From Bacteroidota bacterium (GTDB lineage: Bacteria; Bacteroidota; Bacteroidia; Bacteroidales; Prolixibacteraceae): a stretch of 6,497 nt of DNA. The translations under genes were made by a program, and so were the position numbers. The DNA lies in the NCBI GenBank assembly GCA_030691295.1, contig JAUYEQ010000476.1, forward strand, positions 1 through 6,497, given 5' to 3'. Position 1 is the stretch's first letter; each line of letters starts with the position of its first letter. The notes below the pieces were generated by a model, which was given only the letters and a program-made list of their open reading frames with translations, was not told where the DNA came from and did no database searches. Below, piece by piece: positions 5,532-6,497 of the stretch.

Positions 5532-6497
5532 TTTACGATTGTCATTTCATCGATGAGGTTGTTTGCACCGGCCATTTTATCGATCGTCCAGAGTACAAAC
5601 CGAATGTCAACATTGATACATTTTTGTATCTCGTTTTCAAATGCCAGGTCACCGCTCATGGCTTCCCAGTTTCCATCGAAAGCTATTCCAATCAGTTCGC
5701 CGTTTGCATTGATGACGGGGCTTCCGGAGTTGCCACCGGTTATGTCGTTGTTGGTAATGAAGCAGGTTCGCAAGTCGCCGTTTTGATCGGCATAACGGCC
5801 AAAATCTTTGGCTTCGTAAAGTTCTTTCAGTTTGGCAGGTACAGCAAATTCATCGTCACCGGGAATTTCTTTTTCAATGTACCCGCGTAAAGTGGTGTAA
5901 TATTTATACTTAACTCCGTCGCGCGGAATATAATCGCTCACAGTGCCGTAAGTCAAACGCATACTTGAGTTGGCATCAGGATAAAAATTCTTATCGGCTT
6001 CCATTTCCATCAGTCCGCCGACAAACAAGCGGTTTCCTTTGTCAAGTGCCTCCGTTGTTTTTTCCGTTTCCTTGCCAATTAACGACATCATTCTGAAAAT
6101 TTCGAGCGAGGCCTGGAAAAGAGGATCTTTTTCAAGCACTTTTGCTTTTGGCCGTTCAAAAAATGCAGTTAATTTTTCCTGACTTCCGAAGACTGATTTT
6201 GCATACAATTCTTCAGTATATTTCTCGAAATCGTTGTCGTATTTCGCCTTAACTACATGAAAGAATGGCGGATGATATTGCGGGGCGACATTTTGTTGAT
6301 AGACTTTGAAAAGTGCTCCTGCGATTTTCTGATCGGTTATTGGGTCGTAATCCTTGAAGAACTGGTCGAGGCCATCTTTCACCCTTTCGGTTGCCAGGTT
6401 AACACGCTCCGAGTTTTTGTCAGCTTTCAGCGCATCGTATAGTGGGCGGGTGCGATAGGCAAAATAGAAAATTTCCGGTCCGCGTATCATTGCTTCC
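5528..6497 (-). CDS. S46 family dipeptidyl-peptidase (DPP7/DPP11-like), C-terminal part
   Basis: The frame is open to the window edge (at least 322 residues visible; the first ATG at 6490 is internal). S46 enzymes are about 700-720 residues, so this is roughly the last 45%. They remove dipeptides from the N-terminus of peptides, usually in the periplasm, feeding amino-acid-using Bacteroidota. The visible part covers the rest of the alpha-helical cap and then the second half of the chymotrypsin-like fold. The nucleophile serine is in TGGNSGSP (codon 5728-5726), followed by the family hallmark AFDGNWEAMSGD and a conserved end NVDIRFVLWTIDK. The catalytic His and Asp and the signal peptide would be outside the window. 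The residue 18 after the nucleophile is Gly; as I recall the family, DPP7 has Gly here (hydrophobic P1) and DPP11 has Arg (Asp/Glu P1), so DPP7-like specificity is more likely. It stops in TGA at 5530-5528, overlapping the rnhA start. Confidence 0.93.
   Translation of the reverse strand, partial: EAMIRGPEIFYFAYRTRPLYDALKADKNSERVNLATERVKDGLDQFFKDYDPITDQKIAGALFKVYQQNVAPQYHPPFFHVVKAKYDNDFEKYTEELYAKSVFGSQEKLTAFFERPKAKVLEKDPLFQASLEIFRMMSLIGKETEKTTEALDKGNRLFVGGLMEMEADKNFYPDANSSMRLTYGTVSDYIPRDGVKYKYYTTLRGYIEKEIPGDDEFAVPAKLKELYEAKDFGRYADQNGDLRTCFITNNDITGGNSGSPVINANGELIGIAFDGNWEAMSGDLAFENEIQKCINVDIRFVLWTIDKMAGANNLIDEMTIVN

Overview
The window reads as chromosomal DNA from a member of the Bacteroidota, most likely the class Bacteroidia. 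The reasons are: a class II ribonucleotide reductase of the Bacteroidota type, a GT30 Kdo transferase (so a Gram-negative envelope), an S46 dipeptidyl-peptidase (a family concentrated in this phylum), lack of strong Shine-Dalgarno sequences, and TAnnTTTG promoter elements. The lineage is inferred from family resemblance; no database search was possible.

All five recognisable genes lie on the minus strand, so transcription runs from high to low coordinates. In transcription order: (1) the C-terminal half of an S46 dipeptidyl-peptidase, 6497-5528, cut by the window edge; (2) rnhA (ribonuclease HI), 5531-5073, with a TTG start overlapping the peptidase stop as TTGA, so the two look translationally coupled; (3) waaA/kdtA (Kdo transferase), 4624-3380; (4) nrdJ (B12-dependent ribonucleotide reductase), 3061-506, followed by a strong intrinsic terminator; (5) the first 106 codons of a P-loop ATPase, 319-1, cut by the other edge. 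Genes 2 and 4 serve nucleic-acid metabolism, gene 3 builds lipopolysaccharide and gene 1 digests peptides. Apart from the coupled pair they look like separate housekeeping units rather than one pathway.

The non-coding DNA is the most unusual part. The 448-nt gap between rnhA and waaA holds a cluster of four small hairpins with a conserved TATTTGTAGT tract. The hairpins show compensatory stem changes and are arranged in both orientations, which suggests a REP/REPIN-like element. Next to it is a degenerate GTCAT array in which three boxes at 11-bp steps are answered by three inverted boxes at 10-bp steps. In front of the partial ATPase gene lies a 21-bp-arm inverted repeat (one mismatch) with a TAnnTTTG element at each outer edge, pointing outward on opposite strands. 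The 318-nt nrdJ upstream region is AT-rich with an 8-bp inverted repeat but no clear promoter. I see no tRNA, rRNA, CRISPR array, transposase gene or complete insertion sequence.
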